A program made the position numbers and the translations under genes. The notes under the pieces are model-generated. The model saw nothing but the letters and a program-made list of their open reading frames with translations, had not been told where the DNA came from and made no database searches. 64,000 nt of DNA from Pelomonas sp. SE-A7 (lineage in GTDB: Bacteria; Pseudomonadota; Gammaproteobacteria; Burkholderiales; Burkholderiaceae_C), in NCBI RefSeq assembly GCF_030345705.1, contig NZ_JAUASW010000001.1, forward strand, positions 1-64,000, given 5' to 3'. Positions 33,011 through 43,469 of the stretch are shown piece after piece; positions within the stretch are counted from its first letter, which is position 1; the number at the start of each line of letters is the position of its first letter.

Positions 33011-35059
33011 ATGAAGAAGATCCTCGCCGGGATGGCCGCCATCCTGGCCGTCGTGCTGGCCGCCTGTGGTGGCAGCTCCGATCCGGCGGCGCCGGCAGCG
33101 TCAGTCACCCCGACCAATCCGAATGCGCTGTTCCAGGTGGGCGCGGCCTCGGTCAGCATCGCGCCGCAGACGCCGGTGTTCGCCGGCGGCTCGTCCGACA
33201 AGGCCAAGCCCGCCATCCAGCTCAGCAATGACCCGCTGGAGGTGCGCGCCTTCGTGGTCGCCAAGGGCGACAAGGCCGTGGCGTTCGCCGTTGTCGACAG
33301 CACCGGCTGGTTCGCCGAATATCAGGGCGCCGAGGCCGGCTACGGCCAGTTCGGCGCCCGTGTGGATGCAGCGCAGAAGCTCGTCGACCGCGGCTTCAAG
33401 GTCGACCGCTCGGCGGTGCTGGTGTCGACCACGCACTCGCATGCCACGCCGACCGTGGTCGGCATCTGGGGCCTGATGGGCCCCGAGAACCGCGCCTACG
33501 TAAAGCTGGTTCATGATGCCGTCGTGAAGGCGGTGGACCAGGCAGCCGCCAATCTCAAGACCTCGGAGCTGTGGGTGGCCAATGGCGACATCGCGGCGAT
33601 GGTCTGGCAAAACGGCCAGGGCACCAACCATCCGGACGGCTTCGGTGTCGACAGCCGTCTGCCCATCCTGTGGGCGCGCGACCCGGCCACCGGCGCTACC
33701 AACGCGCTGCATGTGAGCGTGCCGACCCATCCGGACCAGTTCCGCCCGTTCAATGGCACGGTGGTGCAGGGCTACTCGGCCGACACGCCGGGCTATGTGC
33801 GCAAGCAGCTCGATTCGGCCTTCGGCGGCACCGCCGTTGTGGGCTCGGGCACGCTGGGCCGCCAGGAGCCTCCGGGCCAGAATCCCGACTATGCCGAGGT
33901 CGCCTACCAGGGCGAGTACCTCGTCAACGCCGTGCACCTGGCCATGGCCAAGGCCCAGCCGCTGAAGGCCGACACGCTGGCCAGCGCCGAGATGCTGATT
34001 CCCAACATCACCGTGGGCTCCAGCGCCGGCAACCAGGGGCTGCTGTCCTTGATGAAGTACAACGCATCGAACGGGCCCTTTGGTGGTCCCAATTGCAATG
34101 CAGCGCTGGGCGGCAACTGCTCGATCCCGCGCGCCCTCGCGGCCCCCTGGTGCGTGGGCAACTGTTCGGTCAGCGGCAGCGGAGCCACCACGATGGGCAC
34201 CTATGTCACGGCCTTGCGCATCGGCCCGCTGATGTACGTCAGCAACCCGGGCGAATCCTTCCCCGAGGTCAACGACGCGATCCGCAACGCGGTGCTCGAC
34301 GCGCAATCGGTCAACGCCGTGGGCACGGCCGGCGACTTCCTCGGCTACAACTGGGCGGCCGGCGACTACAGCACGGCGCAGATCGGTTCGGCTGACTTCC
34401 TGAAGTACAACGTGGGCCCCGACCTGGGCCAGCTGATCGCCGATGCCGGCTATGCCACGGCCTCTGCCCTGGGCTTCAAGGTCAAGTCCGCGAAGGAGCT
34501 GGTGAAGGCGCAGTTCGACAGCAGCGTGCCGGACCTGCCGGGCCTGCAGTACTACTCGACCAAGCTGGCAAGCATGGCCGGCAGCATCAGCTTCTACGCG
34601 TCCACCGGTCAGCCGCAGAGCAACTGGCAGAAGCCGGCCCATGCACTGAGTCAGATCGTGTGGGACTTCGGCGATGGCAGCGCCAGCGTGGCGAGCGACA
34701 GTGCGCAACGCCTGAGTCATGCGTTCACGACGCCGGGCGCCTTCAAGGTGACCGCCCGGGTCACTGACAACACGACCGGCAAGTCGCGTGCCTGGAGCCA
34801 GACGCTGACCATCCATGCGCCTCTGCTGCTGAATGTGAGCAGCGCGGTGGAGAAGGGTGACATCAACAGGACGCGACTGACGCTGAACGCCACCGGCGGC
34901 CAGGGCACGCTGCTGGCCGTGCGCTGGAGCTGCCCGGACGGCACGAAGCCGGAAGGCCTGAGCGTCACCTGCAGCAGCCTCTCTGGTGGCCGCGTCGTCA
35001 GCGTCACCGCCTGGGACGGCGCCGGCAATTCGGCAACGGCCCAGGGCCAGCTGCAGTAG
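33011..35059 (+). CDS. Neutral ceramidase-like lipoprotein with PKD domain
   Basis: A 682-residue lipoprotein: lipobox LAAC with C19, followed by GGSSD, so outer-membrane sorting is likely. Residues ~35-500 resemble neutral/alkaline ceramidase, a zinc amidase that cleaves ceramide. Putative ligands are H142 and H144 in STTHSHATP (compare THTHSGPG), H240 in VPTHPDQF and E415 in SNPGES, spaced as in the Pseudomonas enzyme. A PKD domain follows (~520-610: W551 in WDFGDGS, HAFTTPGAF), then an Ig-like tail. The ceramidase C-terminal domain is replaced by these modules. The ATG at 33011 follows AAGGACATCGAG. The call rests on motif pattern, so the substrate could be another amide. Confidence 0.75.
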   Translation: MKKILAGMAAILAVVLAACGGSSDPAAPAASVTPTNPNALFQVGAASVSIAPQTPVFAGGSSDKAKPAIQLSNDPLEVRAFVVAKGDKAVAFAVVDSTGWFAEYQGAEAGYGQFGARVDAAQKLVDRGFKVDRSAVLVSTTHSHATPTVVGIWGLMGPENRAYVKLVHDAVVKAVDQAAANLKTSELWVANGDIAAMVWQNGQGTNHPDGFGVDSRLPILWARDPATGATNALHVSVPTHPDQFRPFNGTVVQGYSADTPGYVRKQLDSAFGGTAVVGSGTLGRQEPPGQNPDYAEVAYQGEYLVNAVHLAMAKAQPLKADTLASAEMLIPNITVGSSAGNQGLLSLMKYNASNGPFGGPNCNAALGGNCSIPRALAAPWCVGNCSVSGSGATTMGTYVTALRIGPLMYVSNPGESFPEVNDAIRNAVLDAQSVNAVGTAGDFLGYNWAAGDYSTAQIGSADFLKYNVGPDLGQLIADAGYATASALGFKVKSAKELVKAQFDSSVPDLPGLQYYSTKLASMAGSISFYASTGQPQSNWQKPAHALSQIVWDFGDGSASVASDSAQRLSHAFTTPGAFKVTARVTDNTTGKSRAWSQTLTIHAPLLLNVSSAVEKGDINRTRLTLNATGGQGTLLAVRWSCPDGTKPEGLSVTCSSLSGGRVVSVTAWDGAGNSATAQGQLQ

Positions 35060-35065
35060 CCGGCC

Positions 35066-35084
35066 GCCGCGCGATCTGCGCGGC
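35066..35084 (+). terminator. Hairpin after the ceramidase-like gene
   Basis: GCCGCGC, the loop GATCT and GCGCGGC form a perfect 7-bp stem seven bases after the stop codon. No T-run follows, so termination here is only probable. Confidence 0.35.
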
Positions 35085-35208
35085 CGTCCGCGCTGACCAT
35101 GCCTGAAATCGGCGATTGAAAGCGCGCCGGTCACGCGGTACAAGGGGGCCAGGGAGTCCGCCAGGTCAGCGCCCATGCAGCGCGGCCCCAGAGCGAGACG
35201 AGGAGTCG

Positions 35209-36632
<1,424 letters not shown>

Positions 36633-36648
<16 letters not shown>

Positions 36649-39137
36649 CGGTCGCGGCCGGCGGCCTTGGCGGCATAGAGCCGCGCATCGGCCAATCGCG
36701 TCAACGTGCGTGGATCGAGTTCCTGTTCGCCGGCATAGGCGGCCACGCCCACGCTGGTGGTGATGGTCACGGTCCGGCTTTCCAGCAGGAAGGGCGCATG
36801 CATGGCCTGGACGATGTTGGCTGCCACATGGCTGGCATGCGCGGCCTCGGCCAGGCCTTCCAGCACGACGGCGAATTCGTCCCCGCCCGGCCGCGCCACG
36901 GCATCGCCGACGCGCAGCGCTCGCGACAGCCGGCCGGCAAAGGCGCAAAGCAGCAGGTCGCCGGCCTGGTGGCCCAGGCTGTCGTTGATCTGCTTGAAAC
37001 CGTCCAGGTCCAGCAGCAGCAGGGCCATCGGCTTGCCGGTCGCCCGGCTGCGCTGCATGGCCTCGTGCAGCCGCTGCTCGAAGCCGGCGCGGTTGAGCAG
37101 GCCGGTCAGCGGGTCGGACTGGCTCAGCTCGAACAAACGGCGCTCTTCCAGCTTGTGGGCCGTGGTGTCCTGGACCATGGCGACGAAGCCCAACACCTCG
37201 GCGCCGTCCTCGGCGAACTGGGGCAGGTAGCTGACGCGGTAGCAGCGATAGCCTTCCCGGGTGGTCATCTCGCTGTCGAAGAACACGGCCTCGCCGCGCA
37301 AGGCCCGCTGGATGTAGGGCTCGGCCTGGGCGTAGGCCGCCTCACCCACCAGCTCCCGCACGGTCAGGCCCAGCAACTCGTCGCGGGAGCGGCCGAACGA
37401 GCCCTCGTAGGCCAGGTTCATGAAGCGGTAGCGCTGCTGGGCGTCGATGAAGGAGATGCGCATCGGCAGCCGGTCGGCGATGGAGCGCAGGCGCCGCTCG
37501 CTCTGGCGCAAGGCCGCCTCGGCGCGCTTGCGCGGCGTGATGTCGCTGGCCAGCGCGTAGAAGCCGATGCTGCCGTCGCTGCCGCGGCGCGGGACCAGGT
37601 TCACGTGGATCCAGCGCTCGCCCTGCAGGCTGCGGACATGGCGCTCGTAGCTGGCCGATTCGCCGCGCTGGGCGGCTTCCATGTGGGGGCCGATCTCGGC
37701 CCAGACCTGCTCGCCCAGGACGTCGCGCACCGTGCGGCCGACGATGGTCTCCGGCGCGATCCCCAGCCAATCCAGGTAGGTCCGGTTGGCAAAGCGGTAG
37801 CGGGTCTCGGCATCATGGTCGGCAATCAGCGCCGGGGCGTTGTCGGTGATGGCGCGCAGCCGCTCTTCGTTGCTGGCGAGCCGGGCCTCGGCCTCGCGCC
37901 GTTCGGTCACGTCGCGCAGCATCAGCTGGGTCTGCCAGCGGCCACGAGCATCCAGATGGCGGGCGGCCTGGGCTTCGACGTCGATGGCGCGGCCGCCCGC
38001 ACCCCTGAGCGCCAGGTACTGTTGCTGGCCCGCGCCTTCGGACAGCCAGCGCTTGAGCACCAGACCATTGCCATGGGCCAGCTCGCCGAGCGTGAGCGAA
38101 GCTGCCGTTTCGGTCGTCAGGTCCAGCAGCTTGCGGGCGGCCGGGTTGACGGCGCCGACGCGGCCGTCCGGATCGACCATCAGGATGGCTTCGTTGGCAT
38201 GCAGGAACAGCGCCTGCTGCTGACGCTTGCTGGCCAGCAACTCGGCCGCCAGGCCGCAGATCAGCACGCTGGTGCAGGCTTGCGCCGTGACATAGCTCCA
38301 CAGGGCCAGCAGGCCGGCATGGGTGTCGTGGCCGACGAAGGGGCCGGCGCCGGCGGCCGTGCCCCAGGCCGCCGTGCCGGACAGCAGCAGCACGGCCACC
38401 GAGGCGGTCCAGACGCCCGAACGCAGGGCCAGCAGCGTGATCAGGAACAGCGGCAGGGCCAGCAGCGGAAAGGACAGCACCGGCGGCGGCGCGGTCCAGG
38501 GCGAGAACGCGATCCAGGCGCAGAACACCGCCAGCAGCAGCAGCACCAGGTTGATGCGTCCGGCGCGTCCGGCAAAGCCCTGACGCAGTGCCCCGCCCGA
38601 AGCCGCCACCAGCGGAATGCCGCCCAGCAAGGCGCCGACCGCATCGCCGGTCCACCAGGTCATCCAGGTCGCCAGGCCCTGGCCGGACGGGACCGCGGCG
38701 GCCGCATGCAGCCATGACGTGCCATTGCTGGCCGTGACCAGCATGCCCAGCAGCACGGCCAGCAGATAGACGCCCAGGTCGCGACGGCGGGTCAGGGCCG
38801 GATCAAATTCCCAGTGCTTCAGCAGCCGGGCCGACAGCCAGGGCCCGCCGGCATTGCCCAGCGCGATGCCGGCCGCGGCCCAGGCCGGGCCGCCCAGCTG
38901 CAGATTCACCGCAAAGGCGGCCAGCAGCACGGCCGAGGCCATTGCGCCGCCCCAGCGCAGATAAGCTGCAATGGCCACGCCCGTGGGCAGCCAGAACAGC
39001 GACACATGAGACCCGATGTACGGGATCAGGAGGCCCAGGCGGGCGGTCAGGTAATAGGCCAGGGCGACGCCGGCCAGGCGCAGGGCGAACCCCAGGCCCG
39101 GCGGACGCAGACTCCGGCCACCGGCGATGGCATGCAC
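36633..39137 (-). CDS. MASE1-PAS-PAS-PAS-GGDEF diguanylate cyclase
   Basis: 834 residues: MASE1 membrane sensor ~1-300 (ALAYYLTARLGLLIPY, SLFWLPTGVAIAAYLRWG), three PAS domains (~310-430, 430-555, 555-665) and GGDEF ~670-834 with an intact GGDEF at 751-755 and RxxD inhibitory site (RVGD). There is no EAL domain. The start is a GTG at 39137 preceded by GGGAA; no better start was found in frame, so the N-terminus is less certain. Its 3' end overlaps the facing cyclase gene. It may be read from the same direction as the upstream BKACE gene 195 bases away. Confidence 0.92.
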
Positions 39138-39332
39138 TTTTCGGTTCCCAACGTGGCGTTGCGATGACGCCCAGGCTTCCCTGCTTGGTCTTGGCGCGCT
39201 CTCGAGGGCGCATTGCGAACCGGTATTGTGCTGCCGGCGGCCCGCTTCCGTGCTTGATGAAAATCAGTCGTCCACCGGTTTCGCCGGATCCAGGGGCCAA
39301 CGGCCGCTGGATCGATCGATACCGGCCTGACT

Positions 39333-40391
39333 TCAGGCTGCCTTGTCCAGGAAGCCCTGCTGGCGCCCGGGGGCGTTGGGCGCCATGCCATGGGCGGCCA
39401 GGGTTGCTTCGACGCTGTCGTAGAACACGCCGATCTTGCAGATCTCGCGCGCCTCCCGGCCACTCGCGATCTCACGGCCGAACTCGCGGGACATGCGCAC
39501 CAGTTGCTCGACCTGCTGCACCGTCGTCATCCTTGCGGTGCGGGTCTGGTTCCAGAGGTTGTCCTCGATGCCGCAGCGCACGTGCAGGCCCAGGGCGATG
39601 CCCATCATGTTGATCGGCAGCGTGTTGCGCATGCTGCTCTCGACCGTCAGCATCGTGCCGTCCGGGATGGCACGAAGGAAGTTGGCCAGGCTGTAGATGG
39701 TCGGCTGGTCCATGCCGCCACCGATGGCCACCCAGTTGCAGACCAGCGGGCCCTTGTAGACGCCGCGGCGCATCATCCGCTCCACAGTCTCGTAGCTGTT
39801 GATGTTGTAGAACTGGAATGCGCTCTGGATGCCGGCCTTTGTCAGACGGCGCACATGCTCCTCGAAGAAGCTGGGATTCGAGGGCACCACCATCTCGCTG
39901 TAGGCGCGCATGCCGTTGGGCTCGCCCAGCGAGGTGCCGGCGATGTCCGCCCGGTCCATCTGCTCGATCACGTTCATCTGCGTGGTGTTGACCGTCACGG
40001 TCACCTGGTCGGGCTTGGGCTCGAGCTCGGCCAGCATGTGGCGGGTGTCGTCCGACAGCCACTTGGCGATCTCGCCTTCGCCAACCGGGGCGAACGAGAT
40101 CGAGCCGCCGACCTGGATGATCATCTCGGGCACGGCCTTGCGCACGCCGGCGATCAGCTCGTTGAACATCGAGAGGCGCTTGCTGCCGCGGCCGTCCAGC
40201 TCGCGCACATGCAGGTGCAGCACGGTGGCGCCGGCGTTCCAGCAGTCCACCGCCTTCTGGATCTGGGCCTCCATCGTGACCGGGATGTCCTCGGGGAAGT
40301 CGGAAGGAATCCATTCCGGGCCGTAGGGCGCGGCGGTGATGACCAGCTTGTCCTGGTTTTCGACGAACAGCGAACCGTCGAGGAAGTTCAT
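39333..40391 (-). CDS. Beta-keto acid cleavage enzyme (BKACE, DUF849)
   Basis: A 352-residue zinc TIM-barrel enzyme of the family of Kce (3-keto-5-aminohexanoate cleavage enzyme), which condenses a beta-keto acid with acetyl-CoA and splits it into acetoacetate and a CoA ester. The zinc motif HLHVR is at 59-63 (H59, H61), and VGGSISFAPVGEG and GTSLGEPNGMR are other conserved blocks. The ATG at 40391 follows AAGGAGCC. The substrate specificity varies widely in this family and cannot be assigned. It lies downstream of a LuxR regulator on the same strand. Confidence 0.92.
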   Translation of the reverse strand: MNFLDGSLFVENQDKLVITAAPYGPEWIPSDFPEDIPVTMEAQIQKAVDCWNAGATVLHLHVRELDGRGSKRLSMFNELIAGVRKAVPEMIIQVGGSISFAPVGEGEIAKWLSDDTRHMLAELEPKPDQVTVTVNTTQMNVIEQMDRADIAGTSLGEPNGMRAYSEMVVPSNPSFFEEHVRRLTKAGIQSAFQFYNINSYETVERMMRRGVYKGPLVCNWVAIGGGMDQPTIYSLANFLRAIPDGTMLTVESSMRNTLPINMMGIALGLHVRCGIEDNLWNQTRTARMTTVQQVEQLVRMSREFGREIASGREAREICKIGVFYDSVEATLAAHGMAPNAPGRQQGFLDKAA

Positions 40392-40446
40392 GGCGGAGGC
40401 TCCTTGATGCGAGGCTTGGACTTGCCATGCAGGTTAAGGAGCAGAG

Positions 40447-40484
40447 GCGGCCTGCGCCCCCCCAGCGGGGAGGGGGGCGGCCGC
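40447..40484 (-). terminator. Long G/C hairpin at the end of the LuxR gene
   Basis: GCGGCC pairs with GGCCGC around inner CCCCCC/GGGGGG tracts, giving a long stem that touches the last base of the regulator gene. There is no T-run, so it may insulate the regulator from the BKACE gene or be a dispersed intergenic repeat; similar C/G tracts occur at 26425-26455. Confidence 0.4.
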
Positions 40485-43141
40485 TATTCCTGCGGCGGCA
40501 GCAGGCCGAGGATGCGGGCCCGGGCCACGACCTGCTTGCGCGTGCCGGCATCCAGCTTGGCGAACAGGTTCTTCACATGCCACTTGATCGTCTCCTCGCC
40601 GACCTGCAGGGCGAGGGCGATCTCCTTGTTGGAAAGGTTGCGGGCCAGCAGGTCCAGCACCTCGCGCTCCTTGGGCGTCAGCGCCATCGAGGGCGGCAGG
40701 CGCGATGCAACGGGCTGCGGCGCAGGCGCGGGCGCGGCCGGCTGGGCGGCCACCGCTTCGTGCGGCCTCGCCAGCTCATGCACCCAGTCGCCCAGCGCGG
40801 GATGGGCATCGGCGAACACCCGGCGCAGGCCCATGGCCTCGGCCAGGTCGCGGGTTTCGGCGATCAGGGCGCGGCCCGCGCGTTCGCCGCAACGATCCAG
40901 CGCATAGGCCTTGAGGCCCTGCGCCTCGATGCGGAAGCGGCCCAGGTGCAGGCGCTGCGCGCCTTCGACGGCCTCGCCCAGCGCGAGCACCGCGCAGCGC
41001 CAGTCGCTGGCCGCAATCGCCGCATGGCCACGGGCCAGGGCGGCCAGCATGTCCACGCCACGCCACCACAACGGCGATTCGGCCTTGGACGGCAAGGCCG
41101 GGTCGGCCAGCAGGCTGTCCAGATCGACCAGCAGGGCCCGGCAGGTTTCGGCCCGATGGCGACGGGCATGCAGGCGCACCTGCTCGGCCAGGCTGGCGAT
41201 GCGCAGCCTCGGCAACGCGCGGGCCTGGCCCACCGCGTCGAGCGCGGCCAACAGGCTGAGCGCACGCGGCTCCGAGCCTTCGGCGCTGCTGATGCGGGCC
41301 AGTGTGCGAAAGCCCAGCAGCACGGCCTCGGGCAGGGCGCTGCGTTCCAGCACGTCGAGCCGGTTGGCCAGCAGGGCCTGGGCCTCGGTGCCGTGGTCCT
41401 GCTCCCACAGCGTCGCGGCCAGCAAGGCTGCCAGCATCGAGGCGAACGGGCTGCGCCGGCCGAGCTCGGCCTCGGCCCGGTGCAGGGCGGCACGCAGCTG
41501 GGTGTCGGCCGCCGCCACCTGGCCTTCCCAGAGCTGGCTCATGGCGGCGATCAGGTCGGACCAATGGGCGATGTAGCCGCTGGCGCCGGCCTGGTTCTGC
41601 AAGCGCAGTCGGGCCAACGCCGGCTCGCCGGCCAGCAGGCGACGGAAAGCGCTGCGGTTGGCATGGACCTGCAGCAACAGCGGATCCTGCAGCGGCGGCT
41701 GCTGGTCCCAGGGATCGTGCAGGGCGGCAAATCGGTCCGGCAGGTCGGCAAAGACGGCGGCGCCGCTCAGCACCAGCGCGCACTCGCAGCGCAGGGCCGC
41801 GTCCACGCCAGGCCGCGCCAGCAGGCCTTCGACCAGGCGACCTGCTTCGACGTGGCGCTCGCTGAGGGCCAGGGTCCAGGCGGCTGCGAGCTGAAGCCTG
41901 GGGCGATGCTCCACGGCTTGCGGCGGCAGGCGCTCCAGCCATTCGCGCACCGCCGATTGCCGGCCGTCGCGGGTCAGGGTTTCGTAGAGGCTGCGCTCGG
42001 CCAGGTCCAGGGCCTGCTCCCGTTCGCCGGCCTCCCAGGCCTGGCGGGCCGCGGCTTCCAGCTGGCCATGTTGGGCCAGCCAGGCGGCGGCGCGCGCATG
42101 CAGGGCGGCCTGCTCCGGCGGCGGCCTGGCCGACACCCGCTGCCGCAGCCGTTCGCGGGCCAGTGCGTGCAGGCGCAGCCATTCGCCTTGCTCGGCGCTG
42201 GCCAGCAGCGGGGTGTCGCGGCTGAGGCGGGCCAGGCGTTCGGCGGCGTCGGGCCAGCCGCTCAGCGCCTGGCACAGGGCCGGATGCAGGTGGTCGACGA
42301 TGCTGCCGTCCTCCAGGAAGCGCTGATCCTCGGCATCGAGCTTGGACAGCAGCAGGTCGAGCAGCTGTTCGCGCAAGCCAGTGCCGGGCAGGCTGCTCAG
42401 CGCAGCCCGGGCATCGGCACCGTTGGCAATGGCGCTCAGCAGCAGCTGCAGGCCCAGCGGCCAGCCTTCGCAGAGTTCGTGCAGACGGGCCACCATGTCA
42501 TGGTCCAGGGCCGGGCCCAGCAGCTTGCGGCTCAGCTCGAGCGCCTCGCCCAGGCCGAAGCGCAGTTCCAGGGGACCCAGACGCAGCAGATGGCCATAGC
42601 TCAGCAGGTCGTCGACATCCAGCTCGCAGTCGCTGCGCGCGGCAATGACGATGCGCAGATTCGGTGGCTGGTTGCGCAGCAGATAGGTCAACAGGGCGCG
42701 GCTGGCCGGCGGCAGGCGGTCGGCCTCGTCGACGATCAGCACCAGGTCCAGCGCGGCCTGGGCCAGCTCGGCCAGCCAGCGGGTGACGCCTTCGAGTGCG
42801 TCGGTCGGCGCGACGATCTGGTCCTGCCATTGCTGGCCAAAGCCGGGCCGGCTCGCGCCCAGTCGCACGGCCAGAGTCAGGCCCTGCAACAGCCGCTGCT
42901 CATCGTCACGCGACTGGGCCGACAGCCAGGCCACCGCGCTGCCATGGGCGATCAATTCCAGTCGCCACTGCGCCAACAGCGAGGTCTTGCCATAGCCGGC
43001 CGGGGCCTGGACCAGCAGGCCCGGCCGCTCCCGCAATCGCGGCGCGGCCATCTGAAGCGCGCTGCGCGTGAGCAGCTGGCGCGGCACGCGGGGCGGAGTG
43101 ACGCGCAGCAGCAGGTCAGGGGCGGGGCTGGAGGAGCTCAA
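40484..43141 (-). CDS. MalT-like LuxR family ATP-dependent regulator
   Basis: An 885-residue signal-transduction ATPase with a DNA-binding end. The N-terminus LLRVTPPRVPRQLL is typical of the MalT group; the Walker A motif APAGYGKT is at 46-53, followed by LIVDEADRL (Walker B) near 137. A long helical-repeat middle (~340-800) gives ligand or partner binding, and the C-terminal LuxR helix-turn-helix (TPKEREVLDLLARNLSNKEI) spans ~820-880. The start is a TTG at 43141 with no clear ribosome binding site, so the exact N-terminus is uncertain. MalT-like regulators often accompany DUF1302/DUF1329 genes; it may control that cluster or BKACE (inference). Confidence 0.9.
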   Translation of the reverse strand: MSSSSPAPDLLLRVTPPRVPRQLLTRSALQMAAPRLRERPGLLVQAPAGYGKTSLLAQWRLELIAHGSAVAWLSAQSRDDEQRLLQGLTLAVRLGASRPGFGQQWQDQIVAPTDALEGVTRWLAELAQAALDLVLIVDEADRLPPASRALLTYLLRNQPPNLRIVIAARSDCELDVDDLLSYGHLLRLGPLELRFGLGEALELSRKLLGPALDHDMVARLHELCEGWPLGLQLLLSAIANGADARAALSSLPGTGLREQLLDLLLSKLDAEDQRFLEDGSIVDHLHPALCQALSGWPDAAERLARLSRDTPLLASAEQGEWLRLHALARERLRQRVSARPPPEQAALHARAAAWLAQHGQLEAAARQAWEAGEREQALDLAERSLYETLTRDGRQSAVREWLERLPPQAVEHRPRLQLAAAWTLALSERHVEAGRLVEGLLARPGVDAALRCECALVLSGAAVFADLPDRFAALHDPWDQQPPLQDPLLLQVHANRSAFRRLLAGEPALARLRLQNQAGASGYIAHWSDLIAAMSQLWEGQVAAADTQLRAALHRAEAELGRRSPFASMLAALLAATLWEQDHGTEAQALLANRLDVLERSALPEAVLLGFRTLARISSAEGSEPRALSLLAALDAVGQARALPRLRIASLAEQVRLHARRHRAETCRALLVDLDSLLADPALPSKAESPLWWRGVDMLAALARGHAAIAASDWRCAVLALGEAVEGAQRLHLGRFRIEAQGLKAYALDRCGERAGRALIAETRDLAEAMGLRRVFADAHPALGDWVHELARPHEAVAAQPAAPAPAPQPVASRLPPSMALTPKEREVLDLLARNLSNKEIALALQVGEETIKWHVKNLFAKLDAGTRKQVVARARILGLLPPQE

Positions 43142-43469
43142 GACGGCATGGACGAGGCGGAGCTCTGCATCCTAGCGGTGGTGCTTCCAACAGCCGATGC
43201 GGGCTTGCCCGCCGGCCGGCCGGTGGCGGAGGTCAGGGTCCAGTCAGGTTCAGCCCACCTGGATAGGGTGGGGCAGCAGTTTTCCTATGTCGGAAAAGGA
43301 CCTTGCCACGCTATGCTGACAGCGGCTTGAACCGGACGCTTCGGTCCAAGCCCCCAGCATGTGAATCGCCGCTGACCCGCTCGTCGGGCCGCGAAATGAA
43401 TTGACAGCCAGCCGGCTCGCCCGGCCCTGTGGCTGTCGCAGCTATGACTCCCAGGAATCGGAAACGCGG
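43142..43469. other. Intergenic region between divergent LuxR and asnB genes
   Basis: 328 bases without a supported gene, holding both promoters. TTTTCC-N6-GGAAAA at 43280-43297 is a perfect inverted repeat and a possible operator. A TTGACA at 43401-43406 could be a -35 element for asnB, but no TATAAT-like sequence lies at 16-18 bases. No small ORF with a convincing start was found. Confidence 0.5.

Noticed and set aside
40427..43330. Long plus-strand open frame opposite the MalT-like regulator
   Set aside because: Gln/Ala/Gly/Arg-rich shadow; the minus strand has Walker A and LuxR helix-turn-helix motifs in frame.
43401..43447. TTGACA plus TATGAC as an asnB promoter
   Set aside because: The two elements are 35 bases apart, far outside the allowed spacing.
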